64,000 nt of DNA from Actinomycetota bacterium (GCA_005883215.1 VAYS01000017.1:62477-126476), one strand, 5' to 3'. Shown: positions 23,739 through 32,945, counted from the first letter of the stretch. A program made the numbers and translations. The notes: generated by a model from the letters alone, not told the origin.

Positions 23739-24148
23739 TTGCTGTCGCGCGCGCTGCGGGCCGCTCGAAACTGCTCATAGTCGCGGTAGTAGTCGTCCTC
23801 GCTATATGGGGTGGACGCAAGCACCAGGCACACCGAGCCGGAGGAGAAGTTCTCGAGCTCGCGCCACACCAGGCTCGGCACGTACAGACCGACGTCAGGT
23901 CGGTCGAGCGTGAGCGTCGTGCGCTCGCCGGCATATTCGAGCACCACGTCAAAGCTGCCGGACGCCGCGATGATGACCTCCTCGACGGTCTTGCACGCGT
24001 GCCCCCCGCGCGATCGGTCACCCGGAACCTCGGTGACGAAGAAGACCCGTTGGATCTCGAAAGGCACGTGGTCTTGGCCCTCAATGAAGGTCAGCTTCCC
24101 GCGGTCATCCGGCCTGACCGGGAGGTCTATGAGGCGATGCCGGCTCAT
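23735..24148 (-). CDS. Sugar 3,4-ketoisomerase (FdtA/QdtA-like, WxcM-type cupin)
   Basis: The 137-residue cupin opens LIDLPVRPDDRGKLTFIEG and contains VPFEIQRVFFVTEVPGDRSRGGHACKT split over the conserved sheet, with the active-site His in RGGHA. GLYVPSLVWRELENFS matches the second cupin motif. These enzymes isomerise dTDP-4-keto-6-deoxyglucose to the 3-keto form. ATG at 24148 was chosen; a longer frame upstream is antisense to intergenic and GT2 sequence. It forms an overlapping pair with the aminotransferase. Which C4 configuration it makes (fucose-like or quinovose-like) cannot be read from sequence. Confidence 0.87.
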   Translation of the reverse strand: MSRHRLIDLPVRPDDRGKLTFIEGQDHVPFEIQRVFFVTEVPGDRSRGGHACKTVEEVIIAASGSFDVVLEYAGERTTLTLDRPDVGLYVPSLVWRELENFSSGSVCLVLASTPYSEDDYYRDYEQFRAARSARDSK

Positions 24149-24307
24149 ACCGCGCCGGGCAACCTGCGTCACGAGTTCTCGAGCACTGGTCGGGTCATGG
24201 CGAATGGAGCTCGCACAGTAGAGGCGATGCCTACGAGCGAGCCTCTTGCGAACCGGGCGGGGGCACGCGCGAGGGGGCGCGAACGCTAGCGGCCCCGTGC
24301 CTAGGAT

Positions 24308-25432
24308 GTGGTCGTGCACACCCCCGATCGCCAGCTCGACTGGGATCGTACGCTGGCTGAGCTGACGGCCGAGGTGCGCGCGCTCTCCGCCCGCATGGAC
24401 GGCGTCCAAATGCGCGTCGAGGACGACCAAGCCGGTCTTCGTAAAGAGGTCCTCACGGTGCTCGAGTCCCTCGAGCACCTGCACGACGACGACCGCGACG
24501 CTCGTCGCCGGCTCCGTGAGCTCCGGGCCAGTCCGGAGTACGAGGCGCCGTTCGTCACCGACGAGCCGCTGGTGTCGGTGCTGATCCCGACCTGGCAAAG
24601 CCTGGACACGCTCATGGACCGTGCGATCCCGTCCGCGCTGACCCAGACCCACCCGGCCATCGAGGTTGTGGTGGTGGGCGACCAGTCACCTCCGGAGGTT
24701 CCCGAGGCCATCTCCCGGCTCGACGAACCGCGGGTGAGGTTCCACAACCTGACCGTCCGCGGCCCGTACTTCGAGGATCCGTATCGGTCGTGGCTGGCGT
24801 CGGGTACGTCCGGCCTGAACACCGGGCTCGGGCTGGCCCGCGGGTTGTGGATAGCTCCCCTGGGCGACGACGATGCCTTCGAGCCCGACCACGTGGCCCG
24901 TCTCCTGGCCCACGCCCGCGAGCATCGGTACGAGTTCGCCTACGGCCGGATCCACCAGATCGCACCCGATGGGAGCGAGACCATCCTTGGCGAATTCCCG
25001 CCCCGCCTAGGCGCGATCAACCTCCAGGCGGCGGTCTACCACGCCGGTCTGCGGTTCCTGGAGTTCGAGTTCGCCCACGCGCTGTTCGGCACGCCCAACG
25101 ACTGGGGGCTGATACGGCGGATGATGCGCGCCGGGGTTCGCATGGGCATGGTGGAGGACGTCGTCGTGAGGTATTGGCCCTCGCCGCGGGGGCTGCCACC
25201 GCCGGCGGCCGAGAAGACGCCCGAGCCACCGGCGCTGGCCGCCGAGCGGGCACGCGTGGCCCAGTTAGAAGCGCGGGCTGCGGCCCTCGACGCGCGGGTG
25301 GTCGATGAGCGTCGCCGTGGCGATGAGCTCGAGGCCCGAATGGCGGAACTGGCCGGGCGCCTGGACGAGGTCCGGCGGTCGCGCAGCTGGCGGCTCACGG
25401 CGCCCCTGCGGCGCCTGCGGTCCCGCCGATGA
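24308..25432 (+). CDS. GT2 glycosyltransferase flanked by coiled coils
   Basis: The 374-residue product has an N-terminal coiled coil (residues ~12-75), a GT-A domain (VSVLIPTWQSLDTLMDRAIPS, VVVVGDQSP, IAPLGDDDAFEPDH with the DDD metal motif) and a C-terminal coiled coil ending RSRSWRLTAPLRRLRSR. The short positively charged TAPLR tail recurs in other coiled-coil GTs and may dock to membrane. GTG at 24308 is listed; GTG at 24314 has better spacing from AGGA. Its stop overlaps the ATP-grasp start (ATGA), making it the first gene of a coupled trio. The 24149-24307 gap holds its promoter region; nothing else is visible there. Confidence 0.8.
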   Translation: MVVHTPDRQLDWDRTLAELTAEVRALSARMDGVQMRVEDDQAGLRKEVLTVLESLEHLHDDDRDARRRLRELRASPEYEAPFVTDEPLVSVLIPTWQSLDTLMDRAIPSALTQTHPAIEVVVVGDQSPPEVPEAISRLDEPRVRFHNLTVRGPYFEDPYRSWLASGTSGLNTGLGLARGLWIAPLGDDDAFEPDHVARLLAHAREHRYEFAYGRIHQIAPDGSETILGEFPPRLGAINLQAAVYHAGLRFLEFEFAHALFGTPNDWGLIRRMMRAGVRMGMVEDVVVRYWPSPRGLPPPAAEKTPEPPALAAERARVAQLEARAAALDARVVDERRRGDELEARMAELAGRLDEVRRSRSWRLTAPLRRLRSRR

Positions 25433-26751
25433 TCCAGTCGATGGGCAAACGGTCATGGATCGTGTTGCTCGGGGGCAACGAGCTCAACGGTGGGCTCGAG
25501 GTGGTCGCGCGGCGCTATGGAGCTGGGCTGGTGGTCGTAGATTGGAACGCGCGACCGCAGATTCGCGGCGACGCCCACATCCGGTGTGACATCAAGCATG
25601 CCGACGCGGTCCTCGAAGCACTCGAGCCGTTGATCGAGGACGTGCACTTTGCCTGCACGTCGTCCGACGTGGCGACCGAGACGGTCGCCCGGCTTCACGC
25701 CCGGCGCGGCCTCAGGCGCCCAGCTTCAGGTGCGCTCGCCCTCGCCCGACACAAGCTTCTGACCAACGCCGCCTGGCGGCGCCATGGCCTGCTGAGCAAG
25801 TCCTATCGCCTATGTCGAACCGTCGATGAGCTCGCCGACTTTGACACCACCACGCCGGGCGCCACGATCGTCAAGCCCGCAAGCGGAAGCAGCTCGCGTG
25901 GCATAACCGTCCTCCGTCAACGGGACATCGAGGAGGGGGCGCTCGCCGTCGCCTGGAGGCGCGCGGCATCCATCGACACACGCGGCGAGGTGCTCGCAGA
26001 GGAGTTCGCCTCGGGAACCGAGTTCACCGTCGAGATGGTCGGGGATGGCCAAGGACATGTGCGCGTATGGGGTATCTCTCGCAAGTACCACACCGTCCAC
26101 GCCGGCCGCAGCCGCGTAGCGGTCAAGCTGCACTACAACCCGCCCGACGTATCGCGCCGGCGCCAGGTCCGCCTCGCCGCGTTCGCCCGTCGGTGCTACC
26201 GCGCCCTCGGGCTGCAAGCCTCGCTGGGCCACCTCGAGGTCATCGAGCTAGCCGACGGGCGTCTCGTCCCGCTCGAGCTCGGGGCTCGCTCGAGCGGCTT
26301 CATCCTCAGCCATCTCGTCGACGCCGCGGCGGGCCTGCCGCAGACGATGCTGGAGGAGTACGAGGCGGTGCTTCGGGGCGGCCGCGTAACCGACGGGCTG
26401 GTGGTCCCCCGGCGCTCGGCCATGTACTTCTTCTACGACTTCCCCCCCGGGTTCGGACGCCGCAACGGCACGAGCCTGGTCCAGCACCTGCCGCCGGGCG
26501 TGCGATCGCTGGCCTGGGACAGATCCCGGCTACTTCGCGGACAGCGCTTCGACCAGATCGACTCCGACCACGAGCGACACGGCTTCGAGATCCTGGTTGG
26601 GGAACCGGAGCGGCTGACGATCGACGCCATCAGTCGGGCCGAGGCCGATCATCGGCTCGAGTTCGTCGGCAGCCACACCGCGCGACCGGGCGCCTCAGGA
26701 ACGCCAAAGCCGCCCCGGCGGATAGCGGCGCATGCCGACAAAGCAGTGTGA
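25429..26751 (+). CDS. ATP-grasp enzyme, putative carboxylate-amine ligase
   Basis: The 440-residue product has an N-terminal Rossmann-like pre-grasp domain (SWIVLLGGNELNGGLEVVARR), then an ATP-grasp core: ATIVKPASGSSSRGITV is the Gly-rich ATP loop, VLAEEFASGTEFTVEMV the hinge strand, and LGHLEVIELADGRLVPLELGAR carries the Mg-binding acidic pair. Such enzymes activate a carboxylate as acyl phosphate and join it to an amine or thiol. It overlaps a GT2 and an amidohydrolase by 4 nt each, so it could add an amino acid or amide to a glycan or its precursor. The substrate is unknown and the extra C-terminal ~120 residues are unplaced. Confidence 0.78.
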   Translation: MIQSMGKRSWIVLLGGNELNGGLEVVARRYGAGLVVVDWNARPQIRGDAHIRCDIKHADAVLEALEPLIEDVHFACTSSDVATETVARLHARRGLRRPASGALALARHKLLTNAAWRRHGLLSKSYRLCRTVDELADFDTTTPGATIVKPASGSSSRGITVLRQRDIEEGALAVAWRRAASIDTRGEVLAEEFASGTEFTVEMVGDGQGHVRVWGISRKYHTVHAGRSRVAVKLHYNPPDVSRRRQVRLAAFARRCYRALGLQASLGHLEVIELADGRLVPLELGARSSGFILSHLVDAAAGLPQTMLEEYEAVLRGGRVTDGLVVPRRSAMYFFYDFPPGFGRRNGTSLVQHLPPGVRSLAWDRSRLLRGQRFDQIDSDHERHGFEILVGEPERLTIDAISRAEADHRLEFVGSHTARPGASGTPKPPRRIAAHADKAV

Positions 26752-27428
26752 GCCTCCCTGCTTTCCACGACAGCCATTGCCATCAACCGGGCGACGCCAC
26801 GGGCGGCTTTGTCATCGCGCTCGAGTGCGAGCCCAGCTTTCCCGGTACGTTCAACAACCGGGAGATAGGCCGGTTTCACGATCCTGGGCGGGGGCGGATC
26901 GCGATCCCGTATCTCGGCGCCCATAGCGAGCTCGAAGGTCGGGTGGTCAAGTACCACCCCCGGTTCGAGGGCTATGACCCCGCGCGGCTCGATTCCGACA
27001 TTCGTCGCTTCGGCCGGCGCCTCGTCCTGATCGACACGCTCAACGCCCTGCACTGGTCCCCGCGCGCATACCGGGAGCTGGCCCAGGAACATCCCGACGT
27101 CGCCTTCGTGATGTGCCACGCCGGTGGCTACGACGTCCTCGAGTTCGTAAAGATGTGCCGCTTTTTGCCCAACGTGTGGTTGGACTTCTCGGTCACCTGG
27201 CACGAGTTCGGTTGGGTGTCGGGCGTGCCCCGGCTGCCCTTCGTCGCGGACCTGATCGATCACGCCCTGTCCGAGCGCCGCATCGCCCCCCGCCTCCTGT
27301 TTGGCTCTGACTATCCCCTGCTCGAGCAATCCGACGCACTCATGCGCCTGGTGGCGGCGGTCGACGATCCTCAGCCATTCCTCACCGGCAACTTCGAGCG
27401 GCTGCTGGACACTGTCGCCCTCGGGTGA
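26748..27428 (+). CDS. Small amidohydrolase-superfamily protein
   Basis: The 226-residue TIM-barrel hydrolase begins at a GTG overlapping the ATP-grasp stop (GTGA). The metal site is visible as FHDSHCHQPGD (the DxHxH motif), VKYHPRFEGYD, FVMCHAGGYD with its His, and LLFGSDYP with the catalytic Asp; NFERLL ends the fold. This is the amidohydrolase_2 type acting on amide, lactone or carboxylate substrates. Coupling to an ATP-grasp ligase suggests opposite or sequential action on one amide-type modification. It is somewhat shorter than typical family members, though the catalytic set looks complete. Confidence 0.78.
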   Translation: MSLPAFHDSHCHQPGDATGGFVIALECEPSFPGTFNNREIGRFHDPGRGRIAIPYLGAHSELEGRVVKYHPRFEGYDPARLDSDIRRFGRRLVLIDTLNALHWSPRAYRELAQEHPDVAFVMCHAGGYDVLEFVKMCRFLPNVWLDFSVTWHEFGWVSGVPRLPFVADLIDHALSERRIAPRLLFGSDYPLLEQSDALMRLVAAVDDPQPFLTGNFERLLDTVALG

Positions 27429-27450
27429 CCACGCGGCCCTGCGGGCCCTC

Positions 27451-28320
27451 TTACCGCTGGCTCGCCGCCCGACGGATCAGGAGGGGAACGGGGCGACGGC
27501 GGACGAGATGATTGGCCGCCCCCGCCAGCAGGCGCCGACGGCGCAGGCCGATCGGCAGCTTGGAGATGATCGGCAGGGCCAGCTTGAGGGGGGGCGGCGC
27601 CGGGGAGCGACGCCAGGCGGTCCGTCGGCGCGCGAACAGCTCGGGATGGCGCCGGCGCAGCAGCTCATAAAGCTGCTCGTGCCGCGTGGCCGCCTCCTCG
27701 AGCATACGCACCCCATGCGCCCGGTATTCGTAGGCGACGATCGGGATCCGCCTCCCGCGCTGCCCGCGTTCGGCCAAAGACATCCACAGATCCCAGTCCT
27801 CATAGCCGCCACCTAACTCCCACCCTCCGGCCTCTAGCAGCGTCGAGCGCCGAATCAGCATCGAGGCGGGCAGATCGTTCTGGTGGGTGATCTGCCAAGG
27901 GTCCAGCGTGTCCGCGGTCTGCTGGCGGTAGCTGCGCTCGCCGAACACCTGGTAGTCGCCCCACACCACCGCCAGGGAGGGATCGCCGTCTAGCGCACCG
28001 GCGAGGCGAGCCAGGGCGCCGGGGGCGAGGCGATCGTCGGCATCCAGGGGAAAGACGTAGTCGGCTTGACAGGCACGCACCCCGGTCATCCGGGCTGCCC
28101 CCAGGCCGCCATTGTCCCGGTGCACGACGCGGACGCCCTCGTGCTCGAGCTCGGTGAAGATGCGCTTGGTCGGCGCGTCGGTCGACCCGTCGTCGACGAC
28201 CACCAGCTCGCCGAGGCGCTCCTGCTCCTGAGCCGAACGGACGGCCTCGGTGAGGGTCGGACCATCGTTGAAGCAGGGGACCACGACGGCCACGCCGGGA
28301 CGGTTGGTTTCGGCACGCAC
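27451..28320 (-). CDS. GT2 glycosyltransferase
   Basis: The 289-residue product has a GT-A domain: VAVVVPCFNDGPTLTEAVRS, LVVVDDGSTDAP, VHRDNGGLGAARMTGV, YVFPLDADDRLAPGAL with DAD as the metal motif, and GGYEDWDLWMSLAERG. A basic C-terminus (RRRRLLAGAANHLVRRR) may be membrane-associated. GTG at 28320 was chosen because AGGAGG lies four bases upstream; the ATG at 28335 would place that site inside the coding region. It is divergent from the large membrane protein with about 14 bp between starts. Confidence 0.83.
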   Translation of the reverse strand: MRAETNRPGVAVVVPCFNDGPTLTEAVRSAQEQERLGELVVVDDGSTDAPTKRIFTELEHEGVRVVHRDNGGLGAARMTGVRACQADYVFPLDADDRLAPGALARLAGALDGDPSLAVVWGDYQVFGERSYRQQTADTLDPWQITHQNDLPASMLIRRSTLLEAGGWELGGGYEDWDLWMSLAERGQRGRRIPIVAYEYRAHGVRMLEEAATRHEQLYELLRRRHPELFARRRTAWRRSPAPPPLKLALPIISKLPIGLRRRRLLAGAANHLVRRRPVPLLIRRAASQR

Positions 28321-28323
28321 GGC

Positions 28324-28331
28324 GCCTCCTA
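28324..28331 (-). promoter_or_regulatory. Shine-Dalgarno deciding the GT2 start
   Basis: TAGGAGG-type sequence (minus strand, complement of CCTCCTA) upstream of the GTG at 28320. It lies downstream of the ATG at 28335, so it supports the later start. Confidence 0.6.
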
Positions 28332-28333
28332 TC

Positions 28334-30661
28334 ATGCCGCGGATGCTTGCGACCTACGGCGCCGTGGCCGTGCTGGTCGGGACCTCTGCGATCGTCGGTC
28401 AGGCCGTATTCGCCCTCTCGGGCCGGCGGCCTTGGTCGTGGGCGGCGCCCGCGGTGGGCCTGGCCACGCTGATCGTCGTCTGCGCGATCGCGATCAAGCT
28501 CCCGGGACGCGATGTCACCTCGGTAGCCGTCTGCGCGGTCCTGGTGATCGCCAGCGGCGCGTGGCTCTTGCGCCGCCTGGTCTTCTCCCGGCCGTGGCGG
28601 CCGCTTGTGGTGGCCCTGCTGCCCGTGCTCGGCGCATCGCTGCCCTTTGTGGCCGAGCACCGCGTCGGTCTGCCCGGCGTCAGCCTCAACAACGACACGG
28701 CCGTTCACCTTCTGTGGGCCGAAGCCCTGCGCTCCCCGGCGATCGCCACCCTGCATCCGATCGCGGCCGGCTACCCACTGGGCCCCCACAGCCTGACGGC
28801 GACCGTCGCCAGCGCGCTCGGCGCCCGCATGGACCACGCCCTCACCGGGGTGCTGCTGGCCGGCATGCCGGTCGCCGCGCTCGCCGCGGCGGGGGTGGCC
28901 CCCCGCGCGAGCGCCTGGCGTCAGGTCCTGATCGGCCTGCTCGCCTCGCTCGCCTACCTGTTTGCCGCCTACTACTCCCAGGGCTCGTTCAAGGAGACGC
29001 TGCTGGCCACCTTTCTCCTCGCCTTCGTCGTGGTGGTGCGCGATCTGGCGAGGACGACTTGGCGCGGGCGCAGCTGGCCGAGCAGCCTGCGGGCCGCCCT
29101 CCCATGCGCTCTGCTGGCTGCGGGCGGCGTCTACGGCTTCAGTCACCTGGCGTTGGGGTGGTTCGGGGCGTTTCTCGCCGTCTGGATGGCGCTGGAGCTG
29201 TTGGCCTCCCCCTCGCTGATCACCAGCCGACACCGGCTGAGGGGATGGCTGTCGCCGGCCGCGGCGGCGGCCGCGGGAGCCGGGGTCGTCCTGATCCTGG
29301 TGCTGCTACCGAGCTTCTCGCGCCTTCACCAGTACTCCCAGGTGGTGGGCACGGCGCCCGTGGGCGGACACGCGGCGGGGATCTCGGTGTCGGACCTGGG
29401 CAACCTCGCCGGACCGCTCTCCGGCTATGAGGGGTTGGGCGTCTGGAAGTCGGCGGACTATCGCTTTCCGCCCGTAGATGCGTTTCAGAAGGGACAGCTC
29501 ACGGCGCTGGCCCTGGGAGCGCTGGTGTTCGGCGTGCTGTTCGCGCTGCGCCGCCGTCGCTATGTCTTGTCGGCGGCGGTGGTGGCCTGCGCGGCGATCT
29601 ACTGGTACTCGGACCGCACCCAGTCGCCCTATGTGACGGCAAAGGCGCTGGCGATCGGGGCGCCGCTGGTAGGGCTGCTCGCCGGGTGGGCGCTGCTGAG
29701 CGGTCCCACCGAGGCTCGTCTTAGTAGCGGCGCGGAGGCGTTGCGGGTGATCGTCGGCCTGGTGTTCGCCGGCTTTGCGCTGTACTCCACCTCCCTGGTC
29801 TTGCGAGCGAGCCCGATCCTCACGCCGGCCCAGGTGAGCGAGCTCAGCCAGGTTCGAACCTCGGTCGGCGCCGCGCCCACGCTCTATCTGGGCAACGACG
29901 ACTACGCACCATGGGACCTGCGCACGGTCCACCTGGGGTTCTTGCAACCCACGACGGCTCCCCCGATCGCGGTGCCGCGCTCCCAGAAACCGTGGGCATA
30001 CGGGCAGCCGTTTGACTTCGACTCGGTGGACCCCAGCCAGCTCGATCGGTTCTCCTACGTGATCGCCACCAACGCCCCCTTCGCCAGCCAGCCACCGCCC
30101 AACTTTCGCTTGGTGCGCAGGCTGCGCCTCTATCAGCTGTGGCAGCGGGTCGGCCCCACGGGGTCGCGGACGAGCGCCGATCCGGGCGACGCGCCGGGGA
30201 CGGTCTTTGACTGCCGCCGGCGACAGTTCGCCCGCCTGGCTCGTGAGCGGGGTGTAGCGGCGGTGATGACCAGGCCGGTGGTGGTGGCGGCCAGCGCGGC
30301 GCTTACCCCGGGCGCCTCGGCGCGGGTGGCCATGCCCATCCCCAAGGGCGACTGGGAGCTCTCGCTGGAGTACACCAGCCCCGACGACCTCAAGGTCGCC
30401 GCCGGCGGATCGACCTGGCGCCTCCCGGCGAACGTCGGCCGGCCGGGCCCGTACTTTCGCGTCGGGACGGTGCACAGCCAGGGCGCCGCTCGCCCGACGG
30501 TAGTAAGCCTCTACGAAGTCCACCCCTCGCGCCTGGCCTCGCCCAACAGCATCGCTTACCTGAGCAACGTCGCCGCCACCAGTCGGCCAGACACCCGCCA
30601 GATGGTTCCGATCGCCAATGCGTGCGGGCGCTATGTCGACTGGTACCGCACCACACGGTGA
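28334..30661 (+). CDS. Large polytopic membrane protein with extracytoplasmic C-terminal domain
   Basis: The 775-residue product has ~11 transmembrane helices in residues 1-~510 and a soluble C-terminal part (~510-775) that includes IVGL-anchored helices followed by beta-rich segments. LNNDTAVHLLWAEAL and GYPLGPHSLTATVASALGAR match NFVNDTSIHFLLVDHL and GYPLGTHAQLAALSELLGA of the protein at 56979-59462, so the two are paralogues. The early Asn-Asp in a loop fits GT-C-like polyprenyl-sugar transferases. ATG at 28343 is an alternative. Its stop overlaps the next GT4 start (GTGA). Confidence 0.72.
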   Translation: MPRMLATYGAVAVLVGTSAIVGQAVFALSGRRPWSWAAPAVGLATLIVVCAIAIKLPGRDVTSVAVCAVLVIASGAWLLRRLVFSRPWRPLVVALLPVLGASLPFVAEHRVGLPGVSLNNDTAVHLLWAEALRSPAIATLHPIAAGYPLGPHSLTATVASALGARMDHALTGVLLAGMPVAALAAAGVAPRASAWRQVLIGLLASLAYLFAAYYSQGSFKETLLATFLLAFVVVVRDLARTTWRGRSWPSSLRAALPCALLAAGGVYGFSHLALGWFGAFLAVWMALELLASPSLITSRHRLRGWLSPAAAAAAGAGVVLILVLLPSFSRLHQYSQVVGTAPVGGHAAGISVSDLGNLAGPLSGYEGLGVWKSADYRFPPVDAFQKGQLTALALGALVFGVLFALRRRRYVLSAAVVACAAIYWYSDRTQSPYVTAKALAIGAPLVGLLAGWALLSGPTEARLSSGAEALRVIVGLVFAGFALYSTSLVLRASPILTPAQVSELSQVRTSVGAAPTLYLGNDDYAPWDLRTVHLGFLQPTTAPPIAVPRSQKPWAYGQPFDFDSVDPSQLDRFSYVIATNAPFASQPPPNFRLVRRLRLYQLWQRVGPTGSRTSADPGDAPGTVFDCRRRQFARLARERGVAAVMTRPVVVAASAALTPGASARVAMPIPKGDWELSLEYTSPDDLKVAAGGSTWRLPANVGRPGPYFRVGTVHSQGAARPTVVSLYEVHPSRLASPNSIAYLSNVAATSRPDTRQMVPIANACGRYVDWYRTTR

Positions 30662-31890
30662 GGCTGGCGATCTTCAGCCCGTACTTCCCACCGCACGTGG
30701 GCGGGGTTGAGCACTACGTGGAGGAGCTAAACGAGGTGCTTTTGCGGACCGGTGCGGTGGAGGCGATCACCGTGCTCGCCCCTCGCCTGCCGCCCTCGGC
30801 GGCTGCTCGCGAGCGCCACGGTGATGCCTACCGCGTGCTGCGCTATCCGGCGTTTGAGCCGATACCGAATCTTCCGGTTCCCCGCTTCTGGTCACCGGCC
30901 CTTTGGCGGACCGTGCGTGAGGCGCTGGCGCCCCGGCCCGACCTGCTTGTCGGTCACACGCGCTTCTTCCCCAGCTCGGCATTGGCGCTGCTGTGCGCGC
31001 GCAGGACGAGAACGCCTCTGTTGCACATCGAGCACGGCTCGGGCTTCATGCATTTGGGAGGACCGCTAGCCACGGCCGCCGGACGCGCCTATGACCTCAC
31101 CGTCGGACGCTGGCTGCTGCGAGGCGCCAGCGGCGTGGCCGCGGTCTCCCGGGCGGGCGCCGAGTTCGTCCGTCGCCTGTCAGGACGGAGCGCCCGGGTG
31201 ATCCACCGAGGAATCTGGCCCGAGCGGCTGGCGGGCACGGAGCCTGACGCGGCCGTCATCGCAAAGGCACGCGGCAGACCGATCGTCAGCTTCGCGGGTC
31301 GCCTGATCCACAGTAAGGGGGTTGCCGATCTCGTCCAGGCATTCGCTGCGACCCAGGCGCCGGAGTCTGTCCTCTGCCTCGTGGGCGACGGACCGTGTCA
31401 AGCGGACCTGGAGAGGCTGGCCCAGCGCCTTGGGGTCGCCGATCGGGTCCTTTTCCTGGGCTATGTGGACCCCGGTCGCGCCCTGGCCGTCTTGTCGGCG
31501 TCCGACGTGGTGGCCAATCCCAGTTACACGGAGGGATTGCCAACTGCCGTGCTCGAGGCGGCCGGTTTGGGCCGGGCGGTGCTGGCCACCGACGTCGGAG
31601 GCACATCGGAGATCGTCGCCGACGGCGAGAGCGCGGTCCTCGTGCCCCCGCGCGACGTGCCCGCGCTATCGCGGCGACTGGGTGAGCTGCTGGCCGATGT
31701 CGGCCTGCGGGAGCGTCTGGGCGCCGCGGCGGCGGCACGAGCTCAGCGGGAGTTCAACTGGGATACCAGCGCCGCGCTCTTCGTCAAGCTCGCCCGGACG
31801 CTGGCCGACACGGACCGGACTTCGAAACCATACGCGGCCGATCAGCGCACGACGGGCGCGCGCACCACCTCCTCGAACACCGACTCATAG
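30658..31890 (+). CDS. GT4 glycosyltransferase
   Basis: The 410-residue GT-B enzyme starts at a GTG overlapping the upstream stop (GTGA). N-terminal RLAIFSPYFPPHVGGVEHYV has the Gly-rich acceptor loop; IVSFAGRLIHSKGVADLVQA opens the donor domain, LVGDGPCQADLERLA follows, and TEGLPTAVLEAAGLGRAVLATDVGG contains the E-x7-E motif. The last ~25 residues look disordered. Its 3' end overlaps the convergent GT4 by 49 bp. Probably elongates the lipid-linked chain in the cytoplasm. Confidence 0.88.
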   Translation: MRLAIFSPYFPPHVGGVEHYVEELNEVLLRTGAVEAITVLAPRLPPSAAARERHGDAYRVLRYPAFEPIPNLPVPRFWSPALWRTVREALAPRPDLLVGHTRFFPSSALALLCARRTRTPLLHIEHGSGFMHLGGPLATAAGRAYDLTVGRWLLRGASGVAAVSRAGAEFVRRLSGRSARVIHRGIWPERLAGTEPDAAVIAKARGRPIVSFAGRLIHSKGVADLVQAFAATQAPESVLCLVGDGPCQADLERLAQRLGVADRVLFLGYVDPGRALAVLSASDVVANPSYTEGLPTAVLEAAGLGRAVLATDVGGTSEIVADGESAVLVPPRDVPALSRRLGELLADVGLRERLGAAAAARAQREFNWDTSAALFVKLARTLADTDRTSKPYAADQRTTGARTTSSNTDS

Positions 31891-32945
31891 CGGGGGACCA
31901 GATCCTCCCAGCGATGACCTGCCTCCCAGGCTGCTCGGCCCCGGGGGGAGAGCTCGGGCTGGGCCCCGTCGAGAACCGCTCCGGCGACCTTCACCAGGTC
32001 CGCGAAGCCATCGACGACGACGCCGCCCGCGAGCTCGGCGACGTTTCCCACCTCGTAGCTGACCCACGGGGTGCCGGCGGCCATCGCCTCGATGATCACC
32101 AGCGGGGCGCATTCGACGCGCGAGGTGAACAGGAACAGGTCCGCCGCCGCGACCGCGTCGGGGGCGATCCCCGGGTCGGTCCCGTCGAGGAGTGCCAGGT
32201 TTTGCCGCCGGGCCAGGGCGCGGGCGCCGCAGCTCAGCTGACACCCCCGGAGCGCATCCAGCCCGCGCCGGGGCGGGGCCACGATCGCCGCCGTCAGGCG
32301 GCGCTCGCGTCCGAGCAACGCCGTGGCCCGCGCGAAGTCGCGGTGGCCCTTGCTCACCACGTGGCTGCCCACGGTCACCACCAGCTGCCGGCCCGCCGCC
32401 TGGGCCCGCAGCCGCTCCCCGCCGGCGGGCGGATCGGCTCCGTTTGCCACCACGAAGCGCCGGTCGGCGCCGGCGCTGACCGCGAACTGCCAATCCTGGT
32501 AGCGCTCAGAATGAAAGATCAGCCCGTCATAGCGACGCAGGCGCTCGGGCATGGCGGCGAAATAGCCCCGATAGCGCCGGCTGTGGAGTCCCGAGAATCC
32601 GCACGGAGCCAGCACCATGGGCGGGCGTTGGCGGCGTTCCAGCAACGCCATGCAGCAGTCGGTCGGCCACGACTGGGCGGCGTAGTTGAAGATCAGGTCC
32701 GGCCCCAAGCCGAGGATCGTGTCCAGCGCCTGACCGGCGTCCCCCTTGATCCCCCGGGCCTCGTTGCCCGCCACCGGGAAGCGGTGTACCCGCACGCCGC
32801 CTCGGCTCTCGGCACCGAGCGGTCCACCGGTCACCACGTGCACCTCGTGCTCGCGCCGGGCCAGGCCCTCGGCCACGCGTTGTGCGACCCGCTCGGCCCC
32901 GCCGATGGCCGGCGCGTAGCGCTCGACCGTCACCACCAGTCTCAC
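31842..32945 (-). CDS. GT4 glycosyltransferase
   Basis: The 367-residue GT-B enzyme starts at GTG 32945 (VRLVVTVERYAPAIGGAERV), 8 bp after the DUF2304 stop; a longer open frame runs back into that neighbour. LVVTVGSHVVSKGHRDFARA opens the donor domain and SRVECAPLVIIEAMAAGTPWVSYEVG holds the E-x7-E motif, with Cys-Ala replacing the usual Gly-Phe. LAPCGFSGLHSRRYRGYF is a typical GT4 acceptor-side segment. It is the end of a minus-strand operon with DUF2304 and the DPM-like GT2. Confidence 0.85.
   Translation of the reverse strand: MRLVVTVERYAPAIGGAERVAQRVAEGLARREHEVHVVTGGPLGAESRGGVRVHRFPVAGNEARGIKGDAGQALDTILGLGPDLIFNYAAQSWPTDCCMALLERRQRPPMVLAPCGFSGLHSRRYRGYFAAMPERLRRYDGLIFHSERYQDWQFAVSAGADRRFVVANGADPPAGGERLRAQAAGRQLVVTVGSHVVSKGHRDFARATALLGRERRLTAAIVAPPRRGLDALRGCQLSCGARALARRQNLALLDGTDPGIAPDAVAAADLFLFTSRVECAPLVIIEAMAAGTPWVSYEVGNVAELAGGVVVDGFADLVKVAGAVLDGAQPELSPRGRAAWEAGHRWEDLVPRYESVFEEVVRAPVVR

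Noticed and set aside
27800..29233. Minus-strand frame of about 477 codons across the 28.3-kb divergent starts
   Set aside because: It reads out of frame through the GT2 and antisense through the membrane protein, both of which have clear motifs.
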